Assembly (NCBI RefSeq): GCF_023283845.1
Contig: NZ_JAKILC010000001.1
Coordinates: 248,001 to 312,000, forward strand
Reading direction: 5' to 3'
DNA: 64,000 bases
Source of the DNA: Shewanella marinintestina
Lineage (GTDB): Bacteria > Pseudomonadota > Gammaproteobacteria > Enterobacterales > Shewanellaceae
Both the position numbers and the translations under genes were made by a program. Positions 37,691 to 48,222 of this stretch are shown piece by piece (position 1 is the first letter of the stretch; every line of letters begins with the position of its first letter). The notes below the pieces were generated by a model. That model made no database searches. It had not been told where the DNA came from and was given only the letters and a program-made list of their open reading frames with translations.

Positions 37691-38215
37691 ATGCCAACAA
37701 CAAAAATTAAAATGCCAACATTCAACGCTCAACAATCGCCAACATCAAAGACCATTAAACTTATAATCATTAGCCTACTGAGTTCTCTTATCAGCACTAA
37801 AGCAATTGCAGCTGTAACAATCACAGAAATACAGCCGCTTAAGTATCCAACTACGATAAAAAATATAAATAAATCCACAGTTGTAGTGGTTAATTGGAAA
37901 GGTAAGCTTGGCGGTGGCACTAATGCGACCTTACTCGATAATGATTATTACCAGGGGAAATATTTAGTAAGCTCTGATACCAACCAACCGATATCTGTAG
38001 ATTTTTTTCAGATTGCTAATGAAGCTAAAGTGAATTTGAAAACGCTAAGAGTCAGGTATAAGAATAAAACCTATAAGAGCTTTCCAACGATGGCGCTTGA
38101 AAACCCGGGACGTGATGGTGAAATAATTTCAATAGGCGCTAAAGTCGCTGCCGGGAAAAATGCGACGGCTGGAGAAAAGTTTCCGCAATATGTGTTAAGG
38201 ATCACCGAGCAATGA
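37691..38215 (+). CDS. Secreted protein, possible divergent fimbrial subunit
   Basis: A 174-residue protein with an N-terminal extension, a signal-like hydrophobic stretch (IKLIIISLLSSLISTKAIAA, about 22-41) and a beta-rich mature domain. The mature start VTITEIQPLKYPTTIKN and the final strand FPQYVLRITEQ resemble the first and last strands of the two DUF4402 proteins next door, but it lacks their cysteine pair. I infer that it is a remote member of the same subunit class, transcribed divergently. No clear ribosome site precedes the ATG. It could equally be an unrelated secreted protein. Confidence 0.5.
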   Translation: MPTTKIKMPTFNAQQSPTSKTIKLIIISLLSSLISTKAIAAVTITEIQPLKYPTTIKNINKSTVVVVNWKGKLGGGTNATLLDNDYYQGKYLVSSDTNQPISVDFFQIANEAKVNLKTLRVRYKNKTYKSFPTMALENPGRDGEIISIGAKVAAGKNATAGEKFPQYVLRITEQ

Positions 38216-38244
38216 TAGCTCATTTAGCATTACAGTTAACTAGT

Positions 38245-38272
38245 AAATAGCCCGTTTCTAAACGGGCTATTT
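38245..38272. terminator. Bidirectional terminator before ruvB
   Basis: AAATAGCCCGTTT / AAACGGGCTATTT with a 2-base loop, perfect and symmetrical, between the divergent-subunit gene and the end of ruvB. Confidence 0.9.
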
Positions 38273-38283
38273 TATTTAAAATA

Positions 38284-39297
38284 TCAAGCTTCAGGCTTGA
38301 TTATATTAAAATGACTATAAGCTCTGTTAGTCGCTATTCGTCCACGTGGTGTACGCTGTATAAAACCTTGTTGGATCAAAAATGGCTCAAGTACATCTTC
38401 AATGGTCTCGCGCTCTTCACCAATTGCTGCGGCTAAGTTATCTAAACCGACAGGACCGCCCATAAACTTATCAATAATGGCCAGCAATAACTTTCTGTCC
38501 ATGTAATCAAAGCCTTCGGCATCAACATCAAGCATATCTAATGCTTCATTGGCGATCGCTTGAGTTACTGCACCGCTATGTTTAACTTCTGCAAAGTCTC
38601 GCACGCGTCTAAGCAATCGGTTAGCAATACGCGGGGTACCACGAGAGCGACGGGCTATTTCAATCGAGCCTGCATCATCAATCTCAAGATCCATCACTTT
38701 GGCGCTGCGCGTTACAATACTTGAAAGGTCTTTAACGTTATAAAATTCTAGCCTAAGCGGAATACCAAAACGTGCCCTAAGTGGTGATGTTAAAGCCCCT
38801 GCCCGTGTCGTTGCACCAACTAACGTAAATGGCGGCAAATCTAACTTAATAGAGCGTGCGGCTGGACCTTCACCAATCATAATATCCAGCTGATAGTCTT
38901 CCATAGCAGGATACAAGATCTCTTCAACTACCGGGCTTAACCGATGGATTTCATCGATAAACAACACATCATTTGGCTCAAGGTTTGTGAGTAATGCCGC
39001 GAGATCGCCAGCTTTTTCAAGTACCGGGCCTGATGTTGACTTAATATTCACGCCCATTTCATTAGCCACAATCATCGCCAAAGTGGTTTTACCTAACCCT
39101 GGTGGACCATAAATCAACATATGATCTAGCGCTTCACCGCGATTTTGCGCTGCTTGAATAAAAATCTTAAGCTGCGCACGCGTATCATCTTGGCCAGTAT
39201 ACTCATCGAGCATCTTAGGGCGCATAGCGCGATCAACCGCTTCAATCTCTTCACGTTCGATGATGTTAGGTTGTATGAGTCGGTCTGCTTCAATCAT
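38284..39297 (-). CDS. ruvB: Holliday junction branch-migration ATPase RuvB
   Basis: A 337-residue AAA+ motor that drives branch migration with RuvA. Walker A is GPPGLGKTT (about 63-71), Walker B is DEIHR, the sensor block is [18 protein letters not shown], and the C-terminal winged helix contains PRGRIA. It is the last gene of yebC-ruvC-ruvA-ruvB, 9 bases after ruvA. Length is normal. Confidence 0.98.
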   Translation of the reverse strand: MIEADRLIQPNIIEREEIEAVDRAMRPKMLDEYTGQDDTRAQLKIFIQAAQNRGEALDHMLIYGPPGLGKTTLAMIVANEMGVNIKSTSGPVLEKAGDLAALLTNLEPNDVLFIDEIHRLSPVVEEILYPAMEDYQLDIMIGEGPAARSIKLDLPPFTLVGATTRAGALTSPLRARFGIPLRLEFYNVKDLSSIVTRSAKVMDLEIDDAGSIEIARRSRGTPRIANRLLRRVRDFAEVKHSGAVTQAIANEALDMLDVDAEGFDYMDRKLLLAIIDKFMGGPVGLDNLAAAIGEERETIEDVLEPFLIQQGFIQRTPRGRIATNRAYSHFNIIKPEA

Positions 39298-39306
39298 TTG
39301 TTATCC

Positions 39307-39924
39307 TTAAAGCATCGATTTCAATGCTGATTTAATCAGCGTTTCAGAACTCATACCATCAGTATAAACTGCTGATACCGCTTTACTCGCTTGAGCTGGC
39401 TTATAACCAAGAGACAATAGCGCTGCAATGGCATCTTCTTCAGCAGTATTGACCACTTCAGGGGCTTTATAGTTTGATTGCAACATAAACTCACGTTCAG
39501 AACCGACAGATGCTTCCATTAAGCTCTTAAGTTTGTCGCGCATCTCAACTAATAAACGCTCTGCGGTTTTTTTACCAACACCAGGTAATTTCACCAAAGT
39601 GGCGATATCGTCGCGCTCAACACAGGCGACAAACTCGCCTGCAGTCATACCAGATAAAATGGTTAACCCAAGCTTAGGCCCAACGCCATTGGCTTTGATA
39701 AGCAATCTAAATAGGCTGCGCTCTTGTTTAGTCACAAAACCATAAAGCAGCTGCGCATCTTCTCTTACAACAAAATGCGTATAGATCACCGCTTCTTGGC
39801 CAAGTTCTGGAAGCTCATAAAAACTGGTAAGCGGCATTTGGATTTCATAGCCAACACCAGCCACATCCAGGAGCACCTCAGGTGCTTGCTTTTCTATTAA
39901 TAATCCGCGAATACGACCTATCAT
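39307..39924 (-). CDS. ruvA: Holliday junction DNA-binding protein RuvA
   Basis: A 205-residue tetrameric protein that holds the four-way junction. [20 protein letters not shown] is the OB-fold start; helix-hairpin-helix motifs include [14 protein letters not shown] and [13 protein letters not shown]; the C-terminal domain (about 155-205) contacts RuvB. Its ATG overlaps the ruvC stop by 4 bases (ATGA), so translation is coupled. Confidence 0.98.
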   Translation of the reverse strand: MIGRIRGLLIEKQAPEVLLDVAGVGYEIQMPLTSFYELPELGQEAVIYTHFVVREDAQLLYGFVTKQERSLFRLLIKANGVGPKLGLTILSGMTAGEFVACVERDDIATLVKLPGVGKKTAERLLVEMRDKLKSLMEASVGSEREFMLQSNYKAPEVVNTAEEDAIAALLSLGYKPAQASKAVSAVYTDGMSSETLIKSALKSML

Positions 39925-40442
39925 TTATAACGTCCATAAGTTCTAACATTTGCTCGACCACCTAAAGCAGCCAAGCTTTGACAAGTATGATAATGGCATA
40001 CAGCCACGCCCAAGGCATCTGCAGCATCAGCTTGCGGCGCACTCGGCAATTTAAGTAATTGCTGGATCATATGCTGTACTTGCGTTTTTTGCGCGCGGCC
40101 AGTGCCTACAACCGCGCTTTTAATCTGCGTTGCGCTGTATTCGGCAACCGGCAAGTTAGCCGCTGTTGCCGCAACAATCGCCGCGCCTCTAGCTTGGCCA
40201 AGTTTTAATGCGGAGTCCGCATTTTTAGCCATAAAAACTCGCTCAATTGCAAATTCGTCCGGTTGATATTGTCTAATAATTTCAGACAAGCCATCAAAAA
40301 TCTGCTTTAAACGTAATGGCAACTCATCTGAGCTAGTACGAATACAACCACTACCGACATAAACTTGCTGCCGACCTACACATTTAATCACGCCGTACCC
40401 AGTGATCCGAGAGCCGGGGTCGACTCCCAAAATAATTGCCAT
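39921..40442 (-). CDS. ruvC: Crossover junction endodeoxyribonuclease RuvC
   Basis: A 173-residue Holliday-junction resolvase. The first catalytic aspartate lies in [14 protein letters not shown] (Asp7), the glutamate in [11 protein letters not shown], and the C-terminal pair in [15 protein letters not shown]. It lies between yebC (8-base gap) and ruvA (4-base overlap). Confidence 0.98.
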   Translation of the reverse strand: MAIILGVDPGSRITGYGVIKCVGRQQVYVGSGCIRTSSDELPLRLKQIFDGLSEIIRQYQPDEFAIERVFMAKNADSALKLGQARGAAIVAATAANLPVAEYSATQIKSAVVGTGRAQKTQVQHMIQQLLKLPSAPQADAADALGVAVCHYHTCQSLAALGGRANVRTYGRYK

Positions 40443-40449
40443 ATTTTAC

Positions 40450-41193
40450 TTATTCCAGCCCTTCCATCACTTCGTCAGAAATTTCTGCATTGTGATAAAC
40501 TTCTTGTACATCATCATGATCTTCAAGATTATCGATTAAGCGTAAAAACTTAGGTGCTGTATTGGCATCTAAATCCGCTTTGGTTGATGGCACCATGGTC
40601 ACTTCAGCGTTAACTGACTCAAGACCTGTGGCATCGAGTGCATCTTTCACGCTACCGAAATCTTCAGGGGAAGTCAGCACATCGATTGAGCCGTCCTCAT
40701 GGGTCACCACATCTTCAGCACCGGCTTCTAATGCCGCGTCCATAACCGTGTCTTCATCAACCCCTTCATAAGAGATAATGCCTTTCTTATCGAAAAGGTA
40801 AGCCACAGAGCCGTCGGTGCCTAAATTGCCGCCTGACTTACTAAATGCGTTGCGCACGCCTGATACGGTGCGGTTTTTATTATCAGTCATGGTTTCGACC
40901 AGCACCGCTGTACCACCCGGACCATAGCCTTCATAAATAATGGTTTCTAACACTTGGCCGTCGAGTTCACCGGCGCCGCGCTTAATTGCACGTTCAACCG
41001 TGTCACGAGTCATATTATTTGAAAGAGATTTATCAATCGCCGCACGTAAACGTGGGTTTGAATCAGGATCGGATCCGCCCTCTCGCGCTGCAACAGTCAA
41101 TTCACGGATAAATTTAGTGAATAATTTACCGCGTTTTGCATCTTGAGCAGCCTTACGGTGCTTAATATTGGCCCATTTACTATGACCTGCCAT
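40450..41193 (-). CDS. yebC: YebC/PmpR-family protein
   Basis: A 247-residue YebC-family protein. [20 protein letters not shown] is the diagnostic N-terminus, followed by [17 protein letters not shown] and [15 protein letters not shown]. Family members act as transcription regulators or, as shown more recently, help ribosomes translate proline-rich stretches. It stands between aspS and ruvC as in many gammaproteobacteria. A 9-base tandem repeat lies in the leader upstream. Confidence 0.96.
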   Translation of the reverse strand: MAGHSKWANIKHRKAAQDAKRGKLFTKFIRELTVAAREGGSDPDSNPRLRAAIDKSLSNNMTRDTVERAIKRGAGELDGQVLETIIYEGYGPGGTAVLVETMTDNKNRTVSGVRNAFSKSGGNLGTDGSVAYLFDKKGIISYEGVDEDTVMDAALEAGAEDVVTHEDGSIDVLTSPEDFGSVKDALDATGLESVNAEVTMVPSTKADLDANTAPKFLRLIDNLEDHDDVQEVYHNAEISDEVMEGLE

Positions 41194-41223
41194 CTCTATC
41201 TCCTTAATTTATACCCAAACAAC

Positions 41224-41268
41224 CTTAACCGACTTAACCGACTTAACCGACTTAACCGACTTAACCGA
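41224..41268. repeat. Five tandem copies of a 9-base repeat upstream of yebC
   Basis: CTTAACCGA is repeated five times without a mismatch in the 169-base gap between aspS and yebC, ending 31 bases before the yebC start codon on the coding strand. It is a microsatellite-like element within a likely leader. Confidence 0.95.
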
Positions 41269-41320
41269 CGATAATGCGCCTATTTGGTTTAAATGTAAGT
41301 TACTTGGGTATATTTTATCG

Positions 41321-41349
41321 AAAAAAAAGCCGAGTCTTAACTCGGCTCT
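41321..41349 (-). terminator. Terminator of aspS
   Basis: On the minus strand GAGCCGAG / CTCGGC followed by eight T. It lies just after the aspS stop and upstream of the repeat tract and yebC. Confidence 0.9.
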
Positions 41350-41362
41350 TAATCACGCTTTA

Positions 41363-43156
41363 TTATTCAGCGTCTTTTGTTTCAACTTTCGGCTCAGCCT
41401 CAACAACGCTGACACCGAGCTCAGCTAACTGAACCGGATTCGCAAACCCTGGCGCATTCGTTAACGGACAAGCTGCAGTGGTTGTTTTCGGGAACGCCAT
41501 CACGTCACGAATTGAGCTAGCACCTGTCATCAACATGATGATACGGTCAAGACCGAATGCAAGACCTGCGTGTGGAGGTGTGCCATAACGCAATGCTTCA
41601 AGTAAGAAGCCAAACTTTTCGCTCGCTTCTTCGTCGTTAATACCTAGAATTCTAAATACCGCAGACTGCATCTTGCTATCGTGAATACGCACAGAACCAC
41701 CGCCTAACTCACAGCCGTTTAGTACCATGTCGTATGCATCAGAGATAGCGGCGATTGGGTTAGCTTCTAGCTCTTCAGGTGTCATATTGCTTGGCGCAGT
41801 GAATGGGTGATGCATTGCATGCAAACCGCCATCAGAAGTACGCTCAAACATTGGGAAGTCAACAACCCAAAGAGGCTTCCACTCACCTTGTAGCAAGTCA
41901 AAGTCTTCGCCCGCTTTAAGACGTAGTGCACCCATTGCTTCTGCAACGATGTTAGCTTTATCAGCACCGAATAGGATTAGATCGCCAGTTTGTGCGCCTG
42001 TGCGCTCAAGTAACGCCTTAACCACATCTTCGCTTAGGAACTTAAGTACTGGAGACTGAATGCCTTCCATACCTTGAGTAAGGTCATTAACCTTCATCCA
42101 AGCTAGGCCTTTAGCGCCGTAAATAGTCACATACTTAGCGTATTCATCTAACTGTTTACGTGAAAGCTTCGCACCACCTGGAATGCTTAGTACCGCAACA
42201 CGACCTTCAGGATCGTTTGCAGGGCCATTAAATACCGCGAACTCAACGTCTTTAACAATGTCAGCAACATCAATAAGCTCTAGCGGGTTACGTAAATCAG
42301 GCTTATCTGAACCGAAACGACGCATCGCTTCTTCAAATGTCATCTTAGGGAACTCGCCCAAATCAACATTCAATAGCTCTTTAAATAAACCACGAACCAT
42401 CTCTTCAGTCTTATCCATTACCTGGGTAGAAGACATGAATGACGTTTCGATATCGATCTGAGTGAATTCAGGCTGACGGTCAGCACGCAAATCCTCGTCA
42501 CGGAAACACTTAACGATTTGGTAGTAGCGATCAAAACCAGACATCATCAACAACTGCTTAAACAATTGTGGAGATTGTGGCAATGCGAAGAACTGACCTT
42601 TGTAAGTACGGCTTGGTACTAAGTAATCACGCGCACCTTCTGGTGTCGCTTTAGTCAGGATTGGCGTTTCAATATCTAAGAAACCGTTGCCATCTAAGAA
42701 ACGTCTTACCGCGCTAGTCACTTTTGAACGGAATACAATGCGGTCAGCCATTTCTGGACGACGTAAATCTAAGTAGCGATACTTTAGACGCTGCTCTTCG
42801 GTGTTATGCTGATTTTTGTCCATGTTGATTGGTAATGGCGCTGAGCTATTTAGAATCGTTAACTCCAAGCCCAAAATTTCAATCTCGCCAGTACGCATAT
42901 CAGCGTTAACTTGGCTATCAGGTCTTGCTCTTACAAGGCCTTTAATCTGAACACAAAATTCGCTGCGTAGTGTGCTTGCAACATCAAACACTTCAGGAAG
43001 GTCTGGATCATAAACAACCTGAACGATACCTTCTCTATCACGAAGATCTAGAAAAACAACGCCGCCTAAATCTCGGCTGCGATTAACCCAACCCACTAGG
43101 GTCACTTCTTGACCTACGTGAGACTTATTGACGTCTCCACAATAATGACTGCGCAT
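41363..43156 (-). CDS. aspS: Aspartyl-tRNA synthetase
   Basis: A 597-residue class II synthetase of the bacterial type. The N-terminal anticodon-binding OB fold (about 15-110) is followed by motif 2 [18 protein letters not shown], the large bacterial insertion domain (about 280-420) and motif 3 [15 protein letters not shown]. The conserved [16 protein letters not shown] block is present. Full length for the bacterial type; no oddity seen. It has its own terminator and is separate from yebC. Confidence 0.98.
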   Translation of the reverse strand: MRSHYCGDVNKSHVGQEVTLVGWVNRSRDLGGVVFLDLRDREGIVQVVYDPDLPEVFDVASTLRSEFCVQIKGLVRARPDSQVNADMRTGEIEILGLELTILNSSAPLPINMDKNQHNTEEQRLKYRYLDLRRPEMADRIVFRSKVTSAVRRFLDGNGFLDIETPILTKATPEGARDYLVPSRTYKGQFFALPQSPQLFKQLLMMSGFDRYYQIVKCFRDEDLRADRQPEFTQIDIETSFMSSTQVMDKTEEMVRGLFKELLNVDLGEFPKMTFEEAMRRFGSDKPDLRNPLELIDVADIVKDVEFAVFNGPANDPEGRVAVLSIPGGAKLSRKQLDEYAKYVTIYGAKGLAWMKVNDLTQGMEGIQSPVLKFLSEDVVKALLERTGAQTGDLILFGADKANIVAEAMGALRLKAGEDFDLLQGEWKPLWVVDFPMFERTSDGGLHAMHHPFTAPSNMTPEELEANPIAAISDAYDMVLNGCELGGGSVRIHDSKMQSAVFRILGINDEEASEKFGFLLEALRYGTPPHAGLAFGLDRIIMLMTGASSIRDVMAFPKTTTAACPLTNAPGFANPVQLAELGVSVVEAEPKVETKDAE

Positions 43157-43518
43157 TTAACTCTTCCTTTATTCCGCAAAGCGATGCTTGAGGATCTGGT
43201 TCAAAACAAGACAAAACGGGCATTATAGAGAAATATTGCCGTTTTCCAAATAACTTCTCGACTAGTCGGCTAACTATCAATCAATTTAGATTGAAATTTA
43301 AGTGTTTGAGCTCGTTTGTATAAAAAGCAAGCAGCAGGTTAACTTAACCTCACAGATCTTAAAGCTAATAAGCTAGTTTTTAATCTATTACTAACATCAA
43401 TTGGACTCAACAAGCTAACGAGTTATCGTCAATGTTAATATTGCTCTTTAAGTCTGTAAAACTGAACTCTCAGCCCATTGGATAAGTACAATCTCATGTC
43501 AGCAACAAGGATGCAAAA
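43157..43518. other. Intergenic region aspS / GGDEF sensor
   Basis: 362 AT-rich bases. It should contain the aspS promoter near its left end. A short palindrome AGGTTAACTTAACCT is visible near 43337-43351. No ORF or known RNA recognised. Confidence 0.5.
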
Positions 43519-46329
43519 CTAACTACTACGATATGTTCTACCGCCCGCATTTTTTGCGCGGTACATCTGTTTATCTGCTGTTTTTAGCAGCGCATCGATG
43601 CAATCTCCATCTATCGGAAATAGCGCTATTCCAACACTCGCAGATGCCGTTAGCGTATGATCTGCAATAATAAAAGGCTGAGATAGACGGTTGAGTAGGT
43701 TTTCAGCGACATCATATACAGATTTAATGTCTTTGATATCATTTAAGATCACCACAAACTCATCCCCGCCAAGACGACCTACAGTGTCTGAACGGCGGAT
43801 CCCTTTGACTAACTCTTTTGCGACATGAACCAAAAATTGATCGCCAACTTGATGTCCAAGTTGGTCATTAATCAATTTAAAACCATCCAAATCAATAAAA
43901 ATAACCGCAAACTGGGCGGTATCACGGGTATGCAATAAAATAGCCTGCTCAAGCCTATCATCAATCAAGGAGCGATTAGGTAATTCAGTTAAGCTATCGT
44001 GCTTAGCAAAGTGAGCCATTTGAGTTTCAGCTTCAGTCCTACGTAAAATCTCTTTACGTAAACGCCGATTTGCCAATAGTGCTCCGATAACACCTAATCC
44101 AAGAACAGTAAAAATAGCAATACCGAGTTTAACTCTGGCCTCGTATTCATCACGTTCAAAAGCAACTGTTTGTGTGACCCACTTTTGATGAATTTTCCTT
44201 TGCTGAACAGGATCAATACTTGCTAGCACAACGTTAATTAGCGGCAGTAATGATTTTTTACTACTGTGAACTCCGATATGACTTCTTTGTTCAGCAAAAT
44301 CAACAAGCATTGACATCTTTAGATCTGAGTATTGACCCTGCCTTAATCCGCTACTTAAGTTAGTCACTTTATCAATAAATACATCAGCTTTACCTAAATT
44401 GACCGCATTTAGTCCTGAACTGCTATCAGGTACTAATACCAACTTTAACTCTGGATATTCCCGCATCAGTTGGCCAATAATATGGTAGCCTTCAACAACT
44501 GCAATACGTTGGCCTCTAAGCTCTTCTAAGCCAAACACGTTAATATTACTGTGTGAGGTCACTAGTCCCCAAGGTGCTGGCCAATAAGCCTCAGAAAAGC
44601 CCAACTGATATTCTCGCTCTGCAGTTTTGGCCACACTGCCAACCATATCAACACCACCAGTGACCAAGGCATCGAGCAAACTTTGCCATTCATCAAAAAC
44701 AACAGTTTCGACTGTTAAGCTAAGCTCATTGGCAATAATATTGATAACGTCACTGTTGATTCCTGAGTACAGGCCATTTTCTTCAAACTCCATCGGTGGC
44801 CAATCACGTAAGTAACCTACCTTAATAACCCCCGTGTCATTAATAATATTTTGCTGTTCGGCCGTTAGGTGAATCAGACCTTGCTGATCTTTATAGATCC
44901 TGTCAGCAGGATTTAACATCCACTTACGCTCTACTTGAGCCAGCTCAAGCGGCGATATCTGGGTAAAGCCAGCCGCGATTCGCGCAGCAAAACCAACATC
45001 CTTATTGCGGTTAAGTACATATAACTCGGTATTAAATTCAAGATCTGGATATTGGTAGAAAGCCCCCCAACTTTGATCTAATAAAAGGTAGTGTTGAGTC
45101 CAAGCGCCAGCTGCAACAAAGGCATCGATTTCATCATTTTTGGCCGCATCTATCATCTCTGTCATCGACGAATAATATCGAATATGGGAATCAGGCAGCG
45201 CTTCTATTAATTCTGCAAGGTATGGTGATGTCGGCGATACCGCAATCACTTTATTTTTAAGTTGTTCCAACGAATCCAGCTGACTGCCATAGGAAAATAG
45301 CCGGCTCGTAACTTTGTAAATAGTGTGGGCTCGGTTTAGGCCCGTTTGAATTGAAGCGCTTTCAGGGTAACCTAAATGTACATCAGCAATGCCACGCTTG
45401 ACGTTATCTACGCTCTGCTTCATGGTGCCAACCACAAAACGTACTGGCAATCCTGTCTTTTCAGACCACAGCTTCCATATATCGACCAGTAATCCATTAG
45501 GCAGCCCATCTGCACCAAGATCAGCAAAAGGAGCGACGCCAGTCTGCATTGCAATAACGATATCATTCTGATAGCGCTGATTGCCTAACCAATGCCGAGT
45601 TAACTCGTCGATAATATCGCTAGGCATTGCACTAAATCCTGCCTGCACAGTTTTACTTAACTCAGTTCTATCTTTCAAAATCGCAGGATAAAAAGAAAGC
45701 TTTGATATTTCTTTGCGGTTCTCTTTAGGGAACTGAATAGAAATAGTGTTATTGATTTGGCTTTCACGTAAGAAGCCTTCTAACCCTACAAATACGAAAA
45801 TTTCTTCATTAATTACCGCTTTTAGTAGATCAGTCCGATTATCAAAATAACTAAAAGTAAGTCGCGGTTCTTGTTGCTGCAAAATATCAATTTGAGCAGC
45901 TCCTCTGACAACACCGATTTTATAAGGCATTAATTGAGATAAGGTTTGTGGTTTAGGTAATTGATAGTTCACATATAAGAAGCTATGAAAACTAAGTAGC
46001 TCCGGTAAAAACTGGTAATGATTTTCTCTGGTTGACGTTTTCGCCATACCGATATGCACATCAGCAACACCATTTTGTAAGTTTTTGAGCGATTGCACCC
46101 AATCTGTTGGCTTGAATACAACTTTACGATTAGTTTGTTTTGACCAATGTAACCAAATATCAACTAAAAGGCCGCTAGCTTGATTGTTTTCATCAACGAA
46201 TTGAAAGGGATAAGTGTCATTACTCATTGCAATTATCAGCGGAGGCTCCTGCTTATTGGATTCAGCCATAGCCGTAGACATTAAAGAAATACTAAGCAGC
46301 ACAAGCAACAAACAAGTGATAGTTTTCAA
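43519..46329 (-). CDS. Diguanylate cyclase with three periplasmic solute-binding (SBP_bac_3) domains
   Basis: A 936-residue inner-membrane sensor. After a signal (1-22) come three family-3 solute-binding modules at about 30-250, 256-472 and 500-720; the first two share the PF.FVD/PFADLG...GLLVDIW pattern and the third has the variant PPMEFEENGLYSGINSD. One membrane helix (about 735-754) leads to a GGDEF domain with intact GGDEF at 854-858 and an RxxD product-inhibition site (RRSD, 845-848). The design implies that amino-acid-like ligands control c-di-GMP synthesis. Three such modules in tandem is more than the usual one or two. It stands alone, divergent from cmoA. Confidence 0.9.
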   Translation of the reverse strand: MKTITCLLLVLLSISLMSTAMAESNKQEPPLIIAMSNDTYPFQFVDENNQASGLLVDIWLHWSKQTNRKVVFKPTDWVQSLKNLQNGVADVHIGMAKTSTRENHYQFLPELLSFHSFLYVNYQLPKPQTLSQLMPYKIGVVRGAAQIDILQQQEPRLTFSYFDNRTDLLKAVINEEIFVFVGLEGFLRESQINNTISIQFPKENRKEISKLSFYPAILKDRTELSKTVQAGFSAMPSDIIDELTRHWLGNQRYQNDIVIAMQTGVAPFADLGADGLPNGLLVDIWKLWSEKTGLPVRFVVGTMKQSVDNVKRGIADVHLGYPESASIQTGLNRAHTIYKVTSRLFSYGSQLDSLEQLKNKVIAVSPTSPYLAELIEALPDSHIRYYSSMTEMIDAAKNDEIDAFVAAGAWTQHYLLLDQSWGAFYQYPDLEFNTELYVLNRNKDVGFAARIAAGFTQISPLELAQVERKWMLNPADRIYKDQQGLIHLTAEQQNIINDTGVIKVGYLRDWPPMEFEENGLYSGINSDVINIIANELSLTVETVVFDEWQSLLDALVTGGVDMVGSVAKTAEREYQLGFSEAYWPAPWGLVTSHSNINVFGLEELRGQRIAVVEGYHIIGQLMREYPELKLVLVPDSSSGLNAVNLGKADVFIDKVTNLSSGLRQGQYSDLKMSMLVDFAEQRSHIGVHSSKKSLLPLINVVLASIDPVQQRKIHQKWVTQTVAFERDEYEARVKLGIAIFTVLGLGVIGALLANRRLRKEILRRTEAETQMAHFAKHDSLTELPNRSLIDDRLEQAILLHTRDTAQFAVIFIDLDGFKLINDQLGHQVGDQFLVHVAKELVKGIRRSDTVGRLGGDEFVVILNDIKDIKSVYDVAENLLNRLSQPFIIADHTLTASASVGIALFPIDGDCIDALLKTADKQMYRAKNAGGRTYRSS

Positions 46330-46479
46330 TTACATTTCCCAAAAAGGTTAATTTTATGAGTGTTTTTTGTTTTATTATTGCTATTAGACAAAATTTTATC
46401 AGTAATTTCCAGTGCTAGTCTTGCTGGTAACAGCCATGTTTAGCTAGAATAAAGTGTTGAACTCCCACGATCTGATCAC

Positions 46480-47211
46480 ATGAACTCTTCACAAGATAAT
46501 CTTTTTGCCAAGCCTTACCAACAAGTCAGCGACTTTCAATTCGATGATAAAGTCGCCGGTGTCTTTAATGACATGATTAGGCGCTCAGTTCCTGGCTACG
46601 GGCAAATCATTAATACTATCGGCGATCTCGCTCAAAAATATGCTGCGCCAAATAGTAAAATATACGACCTAGGTTGTTCATTAGGCTCTGCAACATTAAG
46701 CATTCGCCGCCGCGTTGAAGGTCGTAATTGCCAAATCGTTGCCATCGATAACAGCGAATCAATGATTGAACGTTGCCAAGAAAACCTATCAGCCTACGTT
46801 AGCGAAACGCCTGTAGAATTGATTTGCGGTGATATTCGAGATATTAAAATTGAAAATGCATCTTTGGTGGTGCTAAATTTCACTATGCAATTTTTAGCCC
46901 CAAGTGATCGTGAAAACCTGCTCAAAAATATCTATCAAGGGCTTGTTCCTGGCGGTTTATTAATTCTCTCGGAAAAGCTTTACTTTAAAGAAGATACAAT
47001 TCAATCCACTTTGGATGATTTACATCTCGATTTCAAAAGAGCAAATGGTTACAGTGAGTTAGAGATCAGTCAAAAACGTAGTTCATTAGAAAACGTGATG
47101 AAACCTGATACACTCGCTGAGCACGAAAATCGGATCAGAGCCCAAGGTTTTAGTGAGTTCAGCGTGTGGTTCCAATGTTTTAATTTTGCATCTATGGTGG
47201 CAATTAAGTGA
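46480..47211 (+). CDS. cmoA: Carboxy-S-adenosyl-L-methionine synthase CmoA
   Basis: A 243-residue methyltransferase-fold enzyme that makes carboxy-SAM from SAM and prephenate for modification of wobble uridine (cmo5U34). [17 protein letters not shown] is the nucleotide-binding motif I and [13 protein letters not shown] follows. The last codon and stop overlap the cmoB GTG (GTGA), so the two are coupled. First gene of a run of co-directional genes reaching about 54.2 kb. Confidence 0.97.
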   Translation: MNSSQDNLFAKPYQQVSDFQFDDKVAGVFNDMIRRSVPGYGQIINTIGDLAQKYAAPNSKIYDLGCSLGSATLSIRRRVEGRNCQIVAIDNSESMIERCQENLSAYVSETPVELICGDIRDIKIENASLVVLNFTMQFLAPSDRENLLKNIYQGLVPGGLLILSEKLYFKEDTIQSTLDDLHLDFKRANGYSELEISQKRSSLENVMKPDTLAEHENRIRAQGFSEFSVWFQCFNFASMVAIK

Positions 47212-48200
47212 TTAGTTTCAGCTCATTCTACAAACAAATTTCAGACTCAAGCCTACAACATTGGTTAGAGACACTTCCGTCAATTCTTGGCCAGTGGCAA
47301 AGGGAACATAAGCACGGTTCGCTGCCTAAGTGGGAAAAAGTACTTAATAAGCTGCATTATCCAGAAGCTGATATCATCGACTTTAAATCCAGCGTAAAAG
47401 TAGGGTCAGGTGAACAACTCAGCGACGGCGAAAGAGAAAAACTAGAAAACTTATTGGGTATTTTCAAGCCTTGGCGTAAAGGCCCTTATTCTTTACATGG
47501 TGTTGAGATTGATACCGAATGGCGTTCAGACTGGAAATGGGAACGCGTTGTACCTCATATTTCACCACTTGCTAATCGTACAGTATTAGATGTGGGTTGT
47601 GGTAGTGGTTATCACATGTGGCGCATGCTAGGTGAAGGCGCTAAACACGTAGTGGGTATTGACCCATCACCACTGTTTATGTGCCAATTTGAAGCTGTCA
47701 AACGCTTAGCAGGTAACGAACATCCAGTGCATTTCTTACCACTAGGCATTGAAGAGCTACCACCTCTTGATGCATTTGATACCGTATTTTCGATGGGGGT
47801 GCTATACCACCGCCGCTCTCCAATCGACCACATCTACCAATTAAGAGACCAATTACGCACCGGAGGCGAATTAGTCCTTGAAACTTTAGTTGTCGATGGT
47901 GATGAAAATACCGTATTAGTACCAAAAGACCGCTACGGTAAAATGAATAATGTTTGGTTCTTACCGTCTGTTGAAGCATTAATGTTGTGGTTAAAAAAAT
48001 GCGATTTCACAGACATTCGCTGCGTTGATGTAGATGTAACTTCTCTTGCAGAACAAAGAAGTACACAATGGATGCCAAATGAATCATTAGTTGATTATTT
48101 AGACCCTAATGATGTTAGCCTAACAGTTGAAGGCTATCCGGCACCTAAACGAGCCACGATTATTGCCACCAAGAATCAGCCTAATAAAGATTTAATCTAG
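47208..48200 (+). CDS. cmoB: tRNA U34 carboxymethyltransferase CmoB
   Basis: A 330-residue enzyme that transfers the carboxymethyl group from carboxy-SAM to 5-hydroxyuridine in tRNA. Key signs are KWRKGPY-like [20 protein letters not shown], the motif [20 protein letters not shown] and [13 protein letters not shown]. The start is GTG overlapping the cmoA stop. The next gene starts 22 bases after its stop, so read-through into the envelope cluster is likely. Confidence 0.97.
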   Translation: MISFSSFYKQISDSSLQHWLETLPSILGQWQREHKHGSLPKWEKVLNKLHYPEADIIDFKSSVKVGSGEQLSDGEREKLENLLGIFKPWRKGPYSLHGVEIDTEWRSDWKWERVVPHISPLANRTVLDVGCGSGYHMWRMLGEGAKHVVGIDPSPLFMCQFEAVKRLAGNEHPVHFLPLGIEELPPLDAFDTVFSMGVLYHRRSPIDHIYQLRDQLRTGGELVLETLVVDGDENTVLVPKDRYGKMNNVWFLPSVEALMLWLKKCDFTDIRCVDVDVTSLAEQRSTQWMPNESLVDYLDPNDVSLTVEGYPAPKRATIIATKNQPNKDLI

Positions 48201-48222
48201 CCAATAGTAAATGGGAAGCACT

